In this document: positions 33,982 through 43,155 of the stretch, piece by piece
Layout: every line of letters begins with the position of its first letter
Numbering within the stretch: the first letter of the stretch is position 1
Assembly: GCF_009184425.1 (NCBI RefSeq)
Contig: NZ_WELG01000002.1
Span: 62,001-126,000, forward strand
Length of the DNA: 64,000 nucleotides
Source: Flagellimonas olearia
GTDB lineage: Bacteria > Bacteroidota > Bacteroidia > Flavobacteriales > Flavobacteriaceae
Reading direction: 5' to 3'
Translations under genes and position numbers: made by a program
Notes under the pieces: model-generated
Told to the model about the DNA's origin: nothing
Seen by the model: only the letters and a program-made list of their open reading frames with translations
Databases searched by the model: none

Positions 33982-34857
33982 ATGAAAAAACACCTTTATC
34001 TAGCAATGATTCTTTTTGCCACTACTCTCTATCCCCAAAAAGGGGAAATCCTATTTTTTCAGACCAACTGGGGAAACACCCTGAGCTGGGATGCATTTTG
34101 CGAACGGGCCAAAACCTCAGGTTTTGATGGTATTGATGTTTGGCTTCCGAATGAGGCAGAAAGTCAACAGCAACTGAAAGCTGCATTGAAAAAGCATAAT
34201 CTAAAGCTCAATTTGATGCATGGGACCGACAATAGCCTTCCCTTTGAGGAAAGCTTGGAGGCCTATAAAAAGAAATTGTATGTATTGGTGTCGTGGAAAC
34301 CCGTGGTCATCAATAGTCAAACCGGTAGCGACTTTTTCTCCATGGAGCAGAACACCGCTTTCATAAAAGCTGCCAATGCCATCAGCAAGGAAACGGGCAT
34401 TCCCATTTATCATGAGACCCATCGGGGACGGTTCAGCTACACCTTGCCCATTACATTGGACTATTTAAAAAAGATATCCGATTTACGCCTTACTGCCGAC
34501 ATCAGCCATTGGATGGTGGTCCATGAATCCTTATTGGAAGGCAGGGATGCCATGCTTTCCGATGTAATTGCAAAGACCGACCATATCCATGCACGCGTAG
34601 GCCATGCCGAGAGTCCCCAAGTAAACGACCCCAAAGCTCCAGAGTGGAAAAGAGCCGTTGATCGCCATTTGGACATCTGGGAAAAGGTCATCAGAAAATT
34701 TTGGGCGGAAAACAATCGCCCTATGACGGTTACCTCGGAATTTGGGCCACCCTATTACATGCCCGCCCTACCGTATACCCAACTTCCCGTATCGGACCAA
34801 TGGGAGGCCAATGTCTATATGATGAACATTATAAAACAAAGACTCGGCATAGATTAA
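33982..34857 (+). CDS. Sugar-phosphate isomerase/epimerase-like TIM barrel, secreted
   Basis: This 291-aa protein has a short signal peptide (about 1-18) and a xylose-isomerase-like (AP-endonuclease family 2) TIM barrel. Visible are FDGIDVWLP early, IPIYHETHRGRFSY with a predicted metal Glu, LTADISHW, HIHARVGHAESPQV and a late Glu in VTSEFGPP. These positions match the metal-binding His/Glu/Asp of the family. Members isomerise, epimerise or dehydrate sugars. It sits between the DUF1501 gene and the cytochrome-LRR gene and abuts the latter with no gap. Confidence 0.83.
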   Translation: MKKHLYLAMILFATTLYPQKGEILFFQTNWGNTLSWDAFCERAKTSGFDGIDVWLPNEAESQQQLKAALKKHNLKLNLMHGTDNSLPFEESLEAYKKKLYVLVSWKPVVINSQTGSDFFSMEQNTAFIKAANAISKETGIPIYHETHRGRFSYTLPITLDYLKKISDLRLTADISHWMVVHESLLEGRDAMLSDVIAKTDHIHARVGHAESPQVNDPKAPEWKRAVDRHLDIWEKVIRKFWAENNRPMTVTSEFGPPYYMPALPYTQLPVSDQWEANVYMMNIIKQRLGID

Positions 34858-36246
34858 ATGGATATTCTTTCACAGCTATTGGGGCGGCTGCATCCTCTAA
34901 TTGTACACCTGCCCATTGGGTTCTTGGTCTTGGGCGTACTTTTATATTGGACCGACCGTAAGACAAAACAGTACACCGGGCTATTGGCCACCTTGTTCCT
35001 TTGGGCGGGGTTGGTCTCGGTCTTGGCCTGCATAAGTGGATTCCTGCTATACCAAAATGAGGGCTATGGCTTTGATACCGTCAAGGGTCACCTGTGGTTT
35101 GGAATCATCACGGCCGTGTTTTGCTTTGCATTGTATTTAAAATGGAAGTCGGATTCCGTAGCAGTGTTGCAAAAAGTGTCCTTTCCGGTCATGGTTGTTT
35201 TAGGGTTGGTGTTGATTTCCATCACAGGGCATAAAGGAGGCAATATCACCCATGGTGAAGGATATCTTACCGAACCCCTTCCCCGAGGGGTAAAAAAAGC
35301 ACTGGGCATTCCGGTTTTTGAAGAACTCCCCATAACATTGACCGAAGATTCATGGGAGAACGCCGACCTCTATACCGAAGTGGTGCATCCCATCCTCAAC
35401 AATAAATGTGTAAGCTGCCATGGTCCCAAACAGGCCAAAGGAGAGTTAAGGCTACATTTGGAAGATGGCATTCTCTCTGGTGGTGAAAACGGAGAGGTGA
35501 TCATGGCCCAAAACCCCGATGGCAGTGAACTTTTTACCCGGATTATTTCACCCAAAGATGCGGATGGCCATATGCCACCCAAGGAAAAAGAGCAACTGAC
35601 CAAGGAAGAAGTTGCCGTGCTAAAAGCTTGGGTTGAGGCCGGGCACCCTTTTGACGGCAGTATCGCATCGCATGGATTGGATGAAAGCCTGTTTGAGCCC
35701 TTCTTTCCCAAGGATGTGGAAGATTTTTATCCCGAGGCCACTTTATCAGCTTTGCCCTTGGACAGTCTACGTTCCGTGAAGGAAACAGGATTGCATGTGG
35801 AGTACCTCAGCAAGGATTCCCCTTGGTTACGGGTCACTGCCATCAACAAACCTGGCTTTTCTTTGATGGATACATTGGCCTTGACCCCCATAAACGATTT
35901 TATCGTGGAATTGGATTTGTCCCATACGGCCATCAATGATTCCATTTATCCGTATTTGGGCCATTTACCCCACTTGACCGTGCTGAACTTGGGACAAACC
36001 GAAGTCACGGACCAAGGCATTGAGGAATTATCCCAGCTTTCGCATTTGAAACACCTCAACCTGACCCGCACCGGAATCACTTCAAACGTGTTTAACAAAT
36101 TGGAAAGTTTCCCATCCCTGCAAAAAGTATATGTTTTTGGGACTTCGTTGCCTTCGGATGGTCCAAAAGAAATCCATAAAGGATTGGAGGTGGATTATGG
36201 CGGGTATACCCTTCCGCGAATTGCTTCGGATTCCATTATTTATTGA
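34858..36246 (+). CDS. Membrane cytochrome-c protein with DUF2231 and leucine-rich repeats
   Basis: This 462-aa protein begins with about four hydrophobic helices (RLHPLIVHLPIGFLVLG, the DUF2231 signature). A planctomycete-type cytochrome-c domain follows, with CVSCHGP at about 182-188 and a Met in DGHMPPKEKE. It ends in a short leucine-rich-repeat region (LTVLNLGQTEVTDQGIEEL and similar). The order membrane-haem-LRR occurs with DUF1549/DUF1553 and DUF1501 partners, here directly upstream. It may be the membrane electron-transfer component of that system. The ATG immediately follows the preceding stop codon. Confidence 0.85.
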   Translation: MDILSQLLGRLHPLIVHLPIGFLVLGVLLYWTDRKTKQYTGLLATLFLWAGLVSVLACISGFLLYQNEGYGFDTVKGHLWFGIITAVFCFALYLKWKSDSVAVLQKVSFPVMVVLGLVLISITGHKGGNITHGEGYLTEPLPRGVKKALGIPVFEELPITLTEDSWENADLYTEVVHPILNNKCVSCHGPKQAKGELRLHLEDGILSGGENGEVIMAQNPDGSELFTRIISPKDADGHMPPKEKEQLTKEEVAVLKAWVEAGHPFDGSIASHGLDESLFEPFFPKDVEDFYPEATLSALPLDSLRSVKETGLHVEYLSKDSPWLRVTAINKPGFSLMDTLALTPINDFIVELDLSHTAINDSIYPYLGHLPHLTVLNLGQTEVTDQGIEELSQLSHLKHLNLTRTGITSNVFNKLESFPSLQKVYVFGTSLPSDGPKEIHKGLEVDYGGYTLPRIASDSIIY

Positions 36247-36247
36247 A

Positions 36248-37396
36248 TCAGTCGCGGGCCAGATACAAGAATCCTTGAAACTCAAGATCGAGGTCATCCA
36301 TGGTAAGAAGATAAAAATAGACCCCCGATGGCAATCCACGGTTCCTATCGATGACCCATTTACCGTCTGTGGCATAGCCATTGAATCCATTGGTGTAATT
36401 GGTCTGTTCAAAAACCAATAGGCCATTACGATCATAAATGCGCATGTGGTTGTTCGGGGATTGTTCCAACTCATCTATTTGTAAAGAGTCATTGATGCCA
36501 TCGCCGTTGGGAGTAATCAAATAATTGGGTAAATCCACAATGAAGTTTGGGGTTTCCACGGTACCGAAAGTCAGGATTTCATAAACATTGGGGTCAAAGG
36601 TGTTCGAAACCACCATCCCTTGGGAAAAATCACCCACCGCCATACCACCTAGGCTTTCCCATTGGTGGTCCAACCCGTTCCAACCCACAACGGCAATTTC
36701 TTCGATGTTATTGGTCAAAAGCGATATTCCACTGCGTTCGTTCCACGAAATTTGTACCGTGGAAGGTATAGATCCCTCCAAATGCCAAAATTCTTGGGTA
36801 CTGACATTTCCCAACCCCATCGCCCTGGCGTTTGTATTGAAGGTTTCCGAAAAAATGGTCGGATTGTTCGGGTCTTCATAAAAGTAGGCACAAAGGGCGG
36901 TAGGATTCACGGCTTCCGAGTTCAAAATCAAAGGGCTTAGCTGTTCGGTATCCCCTACAGGAAAAGTAAAGTTCTGTTTTCCTTGTACCGAAACATAACC
37001 ATCAACCTTGCTCATATCCGTTGCCCCGGTATGGAAAGCATCGGGTCCAAAATCCAAGGTCACAAAGGAATCTGTTCTGGGAGTCAGGATGTTCCCTTCC
37101 ATAAAATTGACATTGTTCTTTACTCCAATGTCAATATCCAAGGACAGTCCATTGGACACCAAAATTTCCATATCATTGAACAGTGGTGCAAAACTTCCCG
37201 AAACTGAGATAGGAGCATCATTATAAAATCCCACCAACCCCTCGTTATCATCAAAAATGCCATCATTGATCAAATTCCCATGAAAGCCAAGCCCACCACC
37301 CGTATAGATTTTTAACATCCCCCAATTGCGCATCCCATCTTGTGCCTCAAGGCATAGACTTGAAAGAAAAAATAATATGATGCAATAGGTTTTCAC
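36248..37396 (-). CDS. Secreted protein with CHU_C gliding-motility C-terminal (T9SS) domain
   Basis: This 382-aa protein has a signal peptide (about 1-19, ending LEAQ). The ~90 C-terminal residues fit the CHU_C / type-B sorting domain that targets cargo to the type IX secretion system: YLITPNGDGINDSLQI, MRIYDRNGLLVFEQTNYTNGFNG and SGVYFYLL. The middle is a beta-rich region with no named family. The start codon is GTG. It is the last of four minus-strand genes for secreted proteins (from 40101), and only 3 bp separate it from the gene before it. Confidence 0.87.
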   Translation of the reverse strand: MKTYCIILFFLSSLCLEAQDGMRNWGMLKIYTGGGLGFHGNLINDGIFDDNEGLVGFYNDAPISVSGSFAPLFNDMEILVSNGLSLDIDIGVKNNVNFMEGNILTPRTDSFVTLDFGPDAFHTGATDMSKVDGYVSVQGKQNFTFPVGDTEQLSPLILNSEAVNPTALCAYFYEDPNNPTIFSETFNTNARAMGLGNVSTQEFWHLEGSIPSTVQISWNERSGISLLTNNIEEIAVVGWNGLDHQWESLGGMAVGDFSQGMVVSNTFDPNVYEILTFGTVETPNFIVDLPNYLITPNGDGINDSLQIDELEQSPNNHMRIYDRNGLLVFEQTNYTNGFNGYATDGKWVIDRNRGLPSGVYFYLLTMDDLDLEFQGFLYLARD

Positions 37397-37399
37397 GGA

Positions 37400-38350
37400 T
37401 CAGCGTAATTTATTGATCACAAAACTCGATGTACCACTGCCTTCAAAACGTACCGTACCGGAATTGGCCTCTCTGTAGGTGACGATGGTAACCACATCAT
37501 TGGCACTCAGCTCCAATATTTCGCTCACATGGATACTGGAATGGTTATGCCCCTGTAGCAAGCTAAACGATATATAGCCCGATGCTCCCAAGGCACCTAC
37601 AGCAGTCCCATTCACCGCAATGCGGGCATTGACATTGGTACCGAACTCTGTATCGGTCAAAATACTGTCATCGATGCCCACAAGGGCCAAGTTGGCCCGA
37701 ATATCATATCTCCCTGACTCTTTTACAATCAAGGTGTTTCCACTGACTTCGTAAAGGTTGGTACCATCGTCCACATAGTCATTGGACCCAAAAATAGGTG
37801 CAACGGTATTGTTTACGTTGAGGTTGGTGGAGGTATTGGTATTGGTCCAACGCCCTCCAAAATTGACTTTGGAAGTATGGATTACCCCATTGGCATCCGT
37901 TTTTACCACTTGGTCTGTGGTTTCGGCATTATCCATTGTCCGCACCCGGGCATAGCCATTCACATCCAAGGATTGGGAAGGCGTATTGGTGCTCACCCCC
38001 AATCTATGGTTGGTATCATCCCAAAAAAGCTGTGCATTGTTCTGCGTTGGGGTTCCATCGGTGGCCGCAAAAAAAACTGAGCCTGGGGTTCCTGTAAAGG
38101 TGATTTCTTGCCAAGAAGAGCCATTCCATATCATGGCCCGTTGATGGTTCGTGTCGGTAGTATCAAACCAAATGTCGTTCAATACAGGGGTAACCGGAGC
38201 CGTGCTTCCTGTAGTGACAGTAGTGTTTCTCACGGTGGTTTTGGTCCCCTTGTTATCAATTACCCTGACCTCTTGCGAATGGACAAAAAAGGGCACTCCA
38301 AACACCAACAGGAGTGCAATGCTTATGTTAAGACGCCGGGATTTTGTCAT
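37400..38350 (-). CDS. Secreted fibre-like protein of unknown function
   Basis: This 316-aa protein has a signal peptide (about 1-25, ending FVHSQ) and then several elements typical of phage-tail-fibre or collagen-stalk-like surface proteins. These are the repeated module form NDIWFDTTDTNHQRAMIWNGSSWQEI, NAQLFWDDTNHRLGVSTNTPSQSLDVNGYARV and a C1q/TNF-like beta-jelly-roll C-terminal part (LVIKESGRYDIRANLALVG). It has no T9SS C-terminal domain of its own. I chose the ATG at 38350 because it gives a proper signal peptide; 21 more codons are open upstream. It is part of the four-gene operon. Confidence 0.75.
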   Translation of the reverse strand: MTKSRRLNISIALLLVFGVPFFVHSQEVRVIDNKGTKTTVRNTTVTTGSTAPVTPVLNDIWFDTTDTNHQRAMIWNGSSWQEITFTGTPGSVFFAATDGTPTQNNAQLFWDDTNHRLGVSTNTPSQSLDVNGYARVRTMDNAETTDQVVKTDANGVIHTSKVNFGGRWTNTNTSTNLNVNNTVAPIFGSNDYVDDGTNLYEVSGNTLIVKESGRYDIRANLALVGIDDSILTDTEFGTNVNARIAVNGTAVGALGASGYISFSLLQGHNHSSIHVSEILELSANDVVTIVTYREANSGTVRFEGSGTSSFVINKLR

Positions 38351-38414
38351 TTTGAAATCCTTTAGGTCCAGTAGTACAACAGCAGGAACAAGAGGAACTG
38401 CCCACTGTAACACG

Positions 38415-39116
38415 CTACTTTACATAGTGTACCTCAATGACATCCCCGGCATATACGGCCCAGTCATTGGGAGCCGACCCTCCGGGCACCAAGGTAACCG
38501 TGGATGCTGCCACCGTATAATCCACATTGGCCACCAACTTGGCTCCATTCCGGTACACCCAAACCTGGCTGAAAGCTGGTAAAGTTGGACTTCCGGTAAG
38601 CGCATAGGCAGTTTGATCTGCTATAGCGGTAAAGCTCTCCTGACCGCTTTGGATAAGGTTCAAATCGGATGAAAGTAATTTCTTTACCGCGCCTGTAGCT
38701 TCATCCCTTACCAAAATGGTATATCCGGTTCCGGTTCCATGGTCCGATTCCGTAGTCGCGTTCGTGGAGGGCAGTTCTGTTGAAATCAATTCAATTCCAT
38801 CAAGACCGAATACATTGCCATCCACATCAATAAAAGTATCATTGGTAAGCGTGCCTCCCAGCTGCCAGGTAGTTGTGGTCACAGCATTGGTGGTGTTGGA
38901 TAGCATGGTAATCCCATTGATGGATTGGAGGTACTTAATGGTTCCCCTGTTATCCACTACCCGTACGGCCCCACCTGTGGTAGTGGTGCCCGGGACAATA
39001 TCGGTTGCTTTGGTAACATCGCCCGTGGTCTGCTGGGCACTGGCCGTCCCAAAGGATACTATCCCGAGGACCAATAGGGCCATTCTGGTGATTATAGAAC
39101 AATTTGGAGTTTTCAT
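38415..39116 (-). CDS. Secreted protein with phage-fibre-like C-terminal module
   Basis: This 233-aa protein has a signal peptide (about 1-27, ending ASAQ). The C-terminal ~60 residues (VWVYRNGAKLVANVDYTV...AGDVIEVHYVK) follow the pattern v.rNG.kl...dYt...tv.l.p....GD.Iev.y seen in phage tail-fibre baseplate-contact modules. The same pattern ends the neighbouring 39157-40101 protein, so they share a domain. The N-terminal part shares the VRVVDNRGT segment with the VRVIDNKGT of the next gene. The function is unknown, but a surface fibre or adhesin is likely. Confidence 0.7.
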   Translation of the reverse strand: MKTPNCSIITRMALLVLGIVSFGTASAQQTTGDVTKATDIVPGTTTTGGAVRVVDNRGTIKYLQSINGITMLSNTTNAVTTTTWQLGGTLTNDTFIDVDGNVFGLDGIELISTELPSTNATTESDHGTGTGYTILVRDEATGAVKKLLSSDLNLIQSGQESFTAIADQTAYALTGSPTLPAFSQVWVYRNGAKLVANVDYTVAASTVTLVPGGSAPNDWAVYAGDVIEVHYVK

Positions 39117-39156
39117 AGTGATTGTGATTTACATTTGGATTCTAGGTTTTTTGTTT

Positions 39157-40101
39157 TTAAAAGAATTGGACTATCCGAATCTCATCGTCCTGAAAACAGA
39201 TGATGCCCGGATCCAACGCAATGGTATTGCTTCCTATAGCGGTAAAGTTGATTTTGATTCCGTTGCGATACACGTCTATTTTTTTGGTGTCGGTAATGGC
39301 CAAGGGGGTAGCAAACTGGTTTTGACCATTGTTGGCCACCACCAAAGTCTCCTCACGTTGTAAAAGGAATGATTTGTCCATTTGCCTCAACACTTGGGTG
39401 GATGCATCCATGACAACCACCAAATCCGCAGGGTTGTTGGACATTTGTAATCCCTCAATAGCCAAGGTGTTGATTGAATTTGATTGTAGACTAGTGGGTC
39501 TTGTCAACGCTCCTCCCAGTTCAATGGTATTGGTAGAGGTTTCCGTTATCCCATTTAAAGCCTGTACGGCATTCCCCTGTATTATCCAGTTGGTCCCATC
39601 ATACGTAAAGAGATCACCGGAGTTTTTGTCTACATAAATATCGCCCGCCAAAGGGTCGTTTACGGTTATGGTAGAAGGGGATCCATTGCCACTTTTTGGA
39701 TTTCTATTGATCAACACAAAATCTGAACCGTCCCAAATGCTTACATTGTTTTGGGCCGTATCAATCCAAACATCCCCTACTTGATTGGCGATTGGGGCCA
39801 TACTAGATGTTGTTACCGCCATTCCTGCACCGCAAAGGCTTTTCCATGCGGTTCCATCAAAGACAAAAATGCATTCGGCATCGGTATTATAGACCAATGC
39901 TCCATGTAGTGGTGTCATGGCACTCATTTGGGCCTGATTTACCCTTGTAAGCACCAAGGCCCTACTTGTACTTTCCAGTTCCAAAATCGATGCCCCATCC
40001 AATACTTGAAGATTCTCACCGATCTTTACTTGGGCCATACCCAAATGAATACCAAGACAGCATATTAGTGTTGTGACTATTTTACTGGTTCGCCTGCACA
40101 T
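39157..40101 (-). CDS. Secreted fibre-like protein, first gene of surface operon
   Basis: This 314-aa protein has a signal peptide (MCRRTSKIVTTLICCLGIHLGMAQ). Modules of the form GALVYNTDAECIFVFDGTAWKSL, GDVWIDTAQNNVSIWDGSDFVLI and GDIYVDKNSGDLFTYDGTNWII follow: three short repeats of a 'D..NN....DG..W' kind, common in bacterial surface fibres. The C-terminus is the same phage-fibre-like module as in the next protein (VYRNGIKINF...DDEIRIVQFF). ATG 40101 is chosen over an upstream start at 40182 because it starts the signal peptide. It heads the operon running down to 36248. Confidence 0.72.
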   Translation of the reverse strand: MCRRTSKIVTTLICCLGIHLGMAQVKIGENLQVLDGASILELESTSRALVLTRVNQAQMSAMTPLHGALVYNTDAECIFVFDGTAWKSLCGAGMAVTTSSMAPIANQVGDVWIDTAQNNVSIWDGSDFVLINRNPKSGNGSPSTITVNDPLAGDIYVDKNSGDLFTYDGTNWIIQGNAVQALNGITETSTNTIELGGALTRPTSLQSNSINTLAIEGLQMSNNPADLVVVMDASTQVLRQMDKSFLLQREETLVVANNGQNQFATPLAITDTKKIDVYRNGIKINFTAIGSNTIALDPGIICFQDDEIRIVQFF

Positions 40102-40509
40102 AAAAACGTAAGTGTCTGAATTTCTGTATTTAAGATATGAAACAGCTAGTGAGATTCCTTTTTTTTGTTGTGAAATCAACAAAAAATGTACTTAAATACT
40201 TACAATTGTATTATGTGCAATAAAAATGAGAGCTATTTGAAGTTCATAAAACCGTAATCAACTCATTAAAAGATAGTTACATTAAAAACCCTTTTGTCTA
40301 TGCCGGAAACACCTTCAACCTTACACCAGAACCAAGCTAGGTATAAGTTCAAACCATCTATACCACTATAGATTGGGCATGATGGTTTTTAGTTAAATGA
40401 TACAGACAGTAAAATAGGCAAAGACAACTAGCTCCACATTGGGGCAGATGATGGAATGATGCTTAGACCAACTCCACTTTATATTTAAAAAAGGAAAACT
40501 AGCATCGGA
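40102..40509. other. 408-bp intergenic region
   Basis: There is no plausible gene. Two inverted repeats are visible: ttttttgttg/caacaaaaaa with a 6-base loop at 40161-40186, and aaaccatc/gatggttt (40351-40358 and 40381-40388) with a 22-base loop. Neither is a clear terminator. No exact TAnnTTTG box faces the surface operon within 100 bp. Confidence 0.5.
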
Positions 40510-41952
40510 CTACTGGTACATTTGGGCCAATTCCTCCAAGAGCTGGTCCAATTGAGCCTTGCTGTACACTTTTGTTTTCTTAATCAAAGTATGGATATCT
40601 TTTGTTGCCCCAATATCTTCCACAGGATTATTGTTCAAAATCAACAAATCCGCCACTTTTCCCACATCAACACTACCGTAGGCATCCAAAAGACCAAAAT
40701 ACTTTGGCCCATTAATTACGGAGGACTGCAATGCCTGTAGAGGAGTAAGGCCTCCATCCACAAAAATCTGAAGTTCATCGTGCAAAGCGAACCCAGGGTA
40801 AATATAGGAGTTCAGGAAACCGGCATCCGTACCAGCAATGATATCCATCCCAGATTCTTGTACCATTGGCAATAAGCTTACCATTTTTTGATATCGCTCG
40901 TGTCTGGCCTCTATCTCCATTTGGGTCGCCTGGTTGGCCCTATTTATGCGCCAGTCATAGGTTTTGATGAGCCCTGGTCCCAAATAATTCAGTTCCGGGT
41001 CCGAAAGATGATCATCCTGCTCCAGATAGGAGATGATCTTACTCCCTATAAAAGTTGGGACCACAGCAGTACCGTTCTCCCCCAACTTCCTATACTTTCC
41101 AATAGCTGCCTTCCGGTCAAAAGTTTCATCCAACTGTATTTGAGCAGTGCCCCGATCTATTTCCCCTTTTTTAAATCGCTCAATAATCTCCGTTTCTTTT
41201 GAAGACCCCGCCTTTAGCATATACCCCATATGCTCCACGGTACGTTGTCCTGCCTCCGAGGCTTCTTGGATGGTAAGTTCAAAAGGGATATGCCCTGATG
41301 TTTTGTATCCCCGTTTTGTAGCTTCCCGAATACTTTGTAAAAACAACTGCGGTTCAAGGGCATTGTCGGTAATCTTTACAAAATCCACATGGAGCTTATC
41401 CAAAGAATCCAGCGCCAGCGCCAATTCCTGTTCATTTTCAATTTCCAGATCCCCGGGCCAAATAGAATTCTTCCCTTCCAATTTTGGTCCAGCGGTAAAA
41501 ATGGATGGCCCCAATAACTCTCCCGCATCAATCTGCGCTTTCCATTTTAGGACATCCGGGCTAATATCCGCAGCACAATCCCTGACCGTGGTGACACCAT
41601 TGGCAATATATAGAGGCAAAAGATTCTTATTTTCCGTAATCAAGGTATCACCACCCCCAAAATGAACATGCATGTCCCAAAGACCGGGAACCACATATTT
41701 GTCTGTGGCATCCACAGTTTCAACACCAGTCCAATGTTCTGCCTCTTCCAATGCCCCGATCCGGGAAATGGTATTTTTGTTGATTCCTATGGTCTGCCCA
41801 TGGAATATTTCCCCAGAATGGGTGTCCACAATATTGGCATTGGTAATCAGAATATCGAACCCAACTTTAGACTTGCTCTTACAGGCTGTAAACCCTATAC
41901 TTGCCAACAGGAACAGGGCCACTATTTGTATTTTCATCTTCGCTGTTTTCAT
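40510..41952 (-). CDS. Amidohydrolase-family lipoprotein
   Basis: This 480-aa protein has an SPII signal with lipobox FTAC (Cys24 with this start). It is a metal-dependent amidohydrolase: the first metal motif is WDMHVHFG, then YKTSGHIPFE, TVEHMGYM, and a catalytic Asp in IIAGTDAGFLNSY. The C-terminal VDVGKVADLLILNNNPVEDI closes the composite domain. The carbamylated-Lys position is probably in VDFVKITDN. Relatives include imidazolonepropionase-like and prolidase-like envelope enzymes; the substrate is unknown. An alternative start at 41937 (MKIQIVALF) is 5 codons shorter. It is downstream of a crp-like gene on the same strand. Confidence 0.87.
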   Translation of the reverse strand: MKTAKMKIQIVALFLLASIGFTACKSKSKVGFDILITNANIVDTHSGEIFHGQTIGINKNTISRIGALEEAEHWTGVETVDATDKYVVPGLWDMHVHFGGGDTLITENKNLLPLYIANGVTTVRDCAADISPDVLKWKAQIDAGELLGPSIFTAGPKLEGKNSIWPGDLEIENEQELALALDSLDKLHVDFVKITDNALEPQLFLQSIREATKRGYKTSGHIPFELTIQEASEAGQRTVEHMGYMLKAGSSKETEIIERFKKGEIDRGTAQIQLDETFDRKAAIGKYRKLGENGTAVVPTFIGSKIISYLEQDDHLSDPELNYLGPGLIKTYDWRINRANQATQMEIEARHERYQKMVSLLPMVQESGMDIIAGTDAGFLNSYIYPGFALHDELQIFVDGGLTPLQALQSSVINGPKYFGLLDAYGSVDVGKVADLLILNNNPVEDIGATKDIHTLIKKTKVYSKAQLDQLLEELAQMYQ

Positions 41953-42029
41953 AGGTGAGCTTCCATTATGGATTGCAGGGGGCAAAGAACGACTTAAATT
42001 TAATGTAAAACATTGCCCTAGGGCAACAT

Positions 42030-42599
42030 TTAGAGCTTGGACTTCAACCTACTAAGGGTATAGGGCGATATTCCTAAATAGGAAGCTGCCAGCTTATTGG
42101 AAACGCGGAACAAAAAGTTAGGCTGCATTTTCATAAGAAGTTTGATTCTTTCCAAAGCCGAATACCCTTGATAGCTATAGATGCGCTTTTGGTTGTTTAT
42201 GAAACTTAACTCCAGAATTTCGCGATAAATCTTTTCAAAACCATTGAACTCGCCAACCAGTTTGTAAAAATCACTGCGGGATATCTGTAAGAGTTCGGTC
42301 TTCTCAATGGCCTGAAAATATTCGTAGGAAGGTTGTTGATCTATAAAGCTGGGCAAAGCGGTACAAAACGTATCCTCAAAAGCAAAAAAACGGGACAGTT
42401 CCACTCCTTCATGGGTAAGGGAATAAATCCTGACCGCCCCTTTGTTGATAAAGTAAAAATGACGGCAAGTTTCGTTAGCATCGAGCAATAGTGTATTCTT
42501 GTTGACCTTTTTAACGCTGAAATGTCCTATGATATGGCCAATCTCTGCATCGGTCAACATTGATTTATTGAGCAGGTACTCTTTTATTTGTTGAAACAT
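42030..42599 (-). CDS. Crp/Fnr-family regulator
   Basis: This 189-aa protein has an N-terminal cyclic-nucleotide-binding-like beta-barrel (residues ~20-115) and a C-terminal winged helix (LAASYLGISPYTLSRLKSKL is the recognition helix). The phosphate-binding cassette residues of true cAMP receptors are not obvious, as in many Bacteroidota Crp-like proteins. It lies 25 bp after the K+ channel gene on the same strand and may be cotranscribed with it. Its targets are unknown. Confidence 0.9.
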   Translation of the reverse strand: MFQQIKEYLLNKSMLTDAEIGHIIGHFSVKKVNKNTLLLDANETCRHFYFINKGAVRIYSLTHEGVELSRFFAFEDTFCTALPSFIDQQPSYEYFQAIEKTELLQISRSDFYKLVGEFNGFEKIYREILELSFINNQKRIYSYQGYSALERIKLLMKMQPNFLFRVSNKLAASYLGISPYTLSRLKSKL

Positions 42600-42623
42600 G
42601 GATCAACCGTCAATTCATCGTGC

Positions 42624-42983
42624 TTATTCTTTACTTTCCTTTTTGATCCATCGATTCTTCTTGCCGTCTTCCAAAATCAACCGTACAATCTTTGCGGTAA
42701 ACGCCACGAAAGTTCCAATGGACAGGAATGCGTATATTATTGTGAAAATCTTGCCCAAATCAGTAGTTGGCACAAAATCGCCATACCCTACCGTCGCCAT
42801 AGTCATTACGGAAAAGTATAATGAATCAATAACGGACCAATGTTCGGTTTGGGAATAAAAAAGGGTAGAACCTATCAACAAAAACATCAAAAAGAAGCAC
42901 AAGAATTTAAACTCATCATCATTTCGGATTCCTTTGAGGATAGCTTTGGCAAATCGAAAAATATTAAAGGCAAAAGAAAGCAC
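42624..42983 (-). CDS. Two-TM potassium channel
   Basis: This 119-aa protein has a hydrophobic helix at about 28-45, a pore loop with the selectivity filter TVGYGD (ATVGYGDFVP), and a second helix (IFTIIYAFLSIGTFVAFTAKI). This is the minimal ion-channel module of the Ion_trans_2 family, active as a tetramer. No cytoplasmic RCK domain is fused. The start codon is GTG at 42983 and no ATG lies before the first helix, so the exact start is less certain. Confidence 0.88.
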   Translation of the reverse strand: MLSFAFNIFRFAKAILKGIRNDDEFKFLCFFLMFLLIGSTLFYSQTEHWSVIDSLYFSVMTMATVGYGDFVPTTDLGKIFTIIYAFLSIGTFVAFTAKIVRLILEDGKKNRWIKKESKE

Positions 42984-43099
42984 AATACGTCTGTTGGTTT
43001 ACGATAAACAATGGATCAAGGTGAAGTTACACAAAAGGCAGAACCTTTCCCAATATCCGTAAGGGACAAACTCTTTCCTTTCTGTTCGTAAAACGCATA

Positions 43100-43127
43100 A
43101 AAAAAGGGGATACACGCCTGTATCCCC
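43100..43127 (-). terminator. Rho-independent terminator of the LRR gene
   Basis: GGGGATACA / TGTATCCCC hairpin with a 4-base loop, followed on the minus strand by six T. It is about 29 bp after the stop of the LRR gene at 43156. Confidence 0.9.
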
Positions 43128-43155
43128 AAACCAAACAAACTAAAGTAATAACTAA

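Noticed and set aside
6441-36246. SusC/SusD polysaccharide utilisation locus
   Set aside because: Glycoside hydrolases are present, but no TonB-dependent receptor or SusD-like lipoprotein occurs in the window.
36248-40101. Remnant prophage suggested by tail-fibre-like modules
   Set aside because: All proteins have signal peptides and one has CHU_C. No capsid, terminase, integrase or lysis gene is present.
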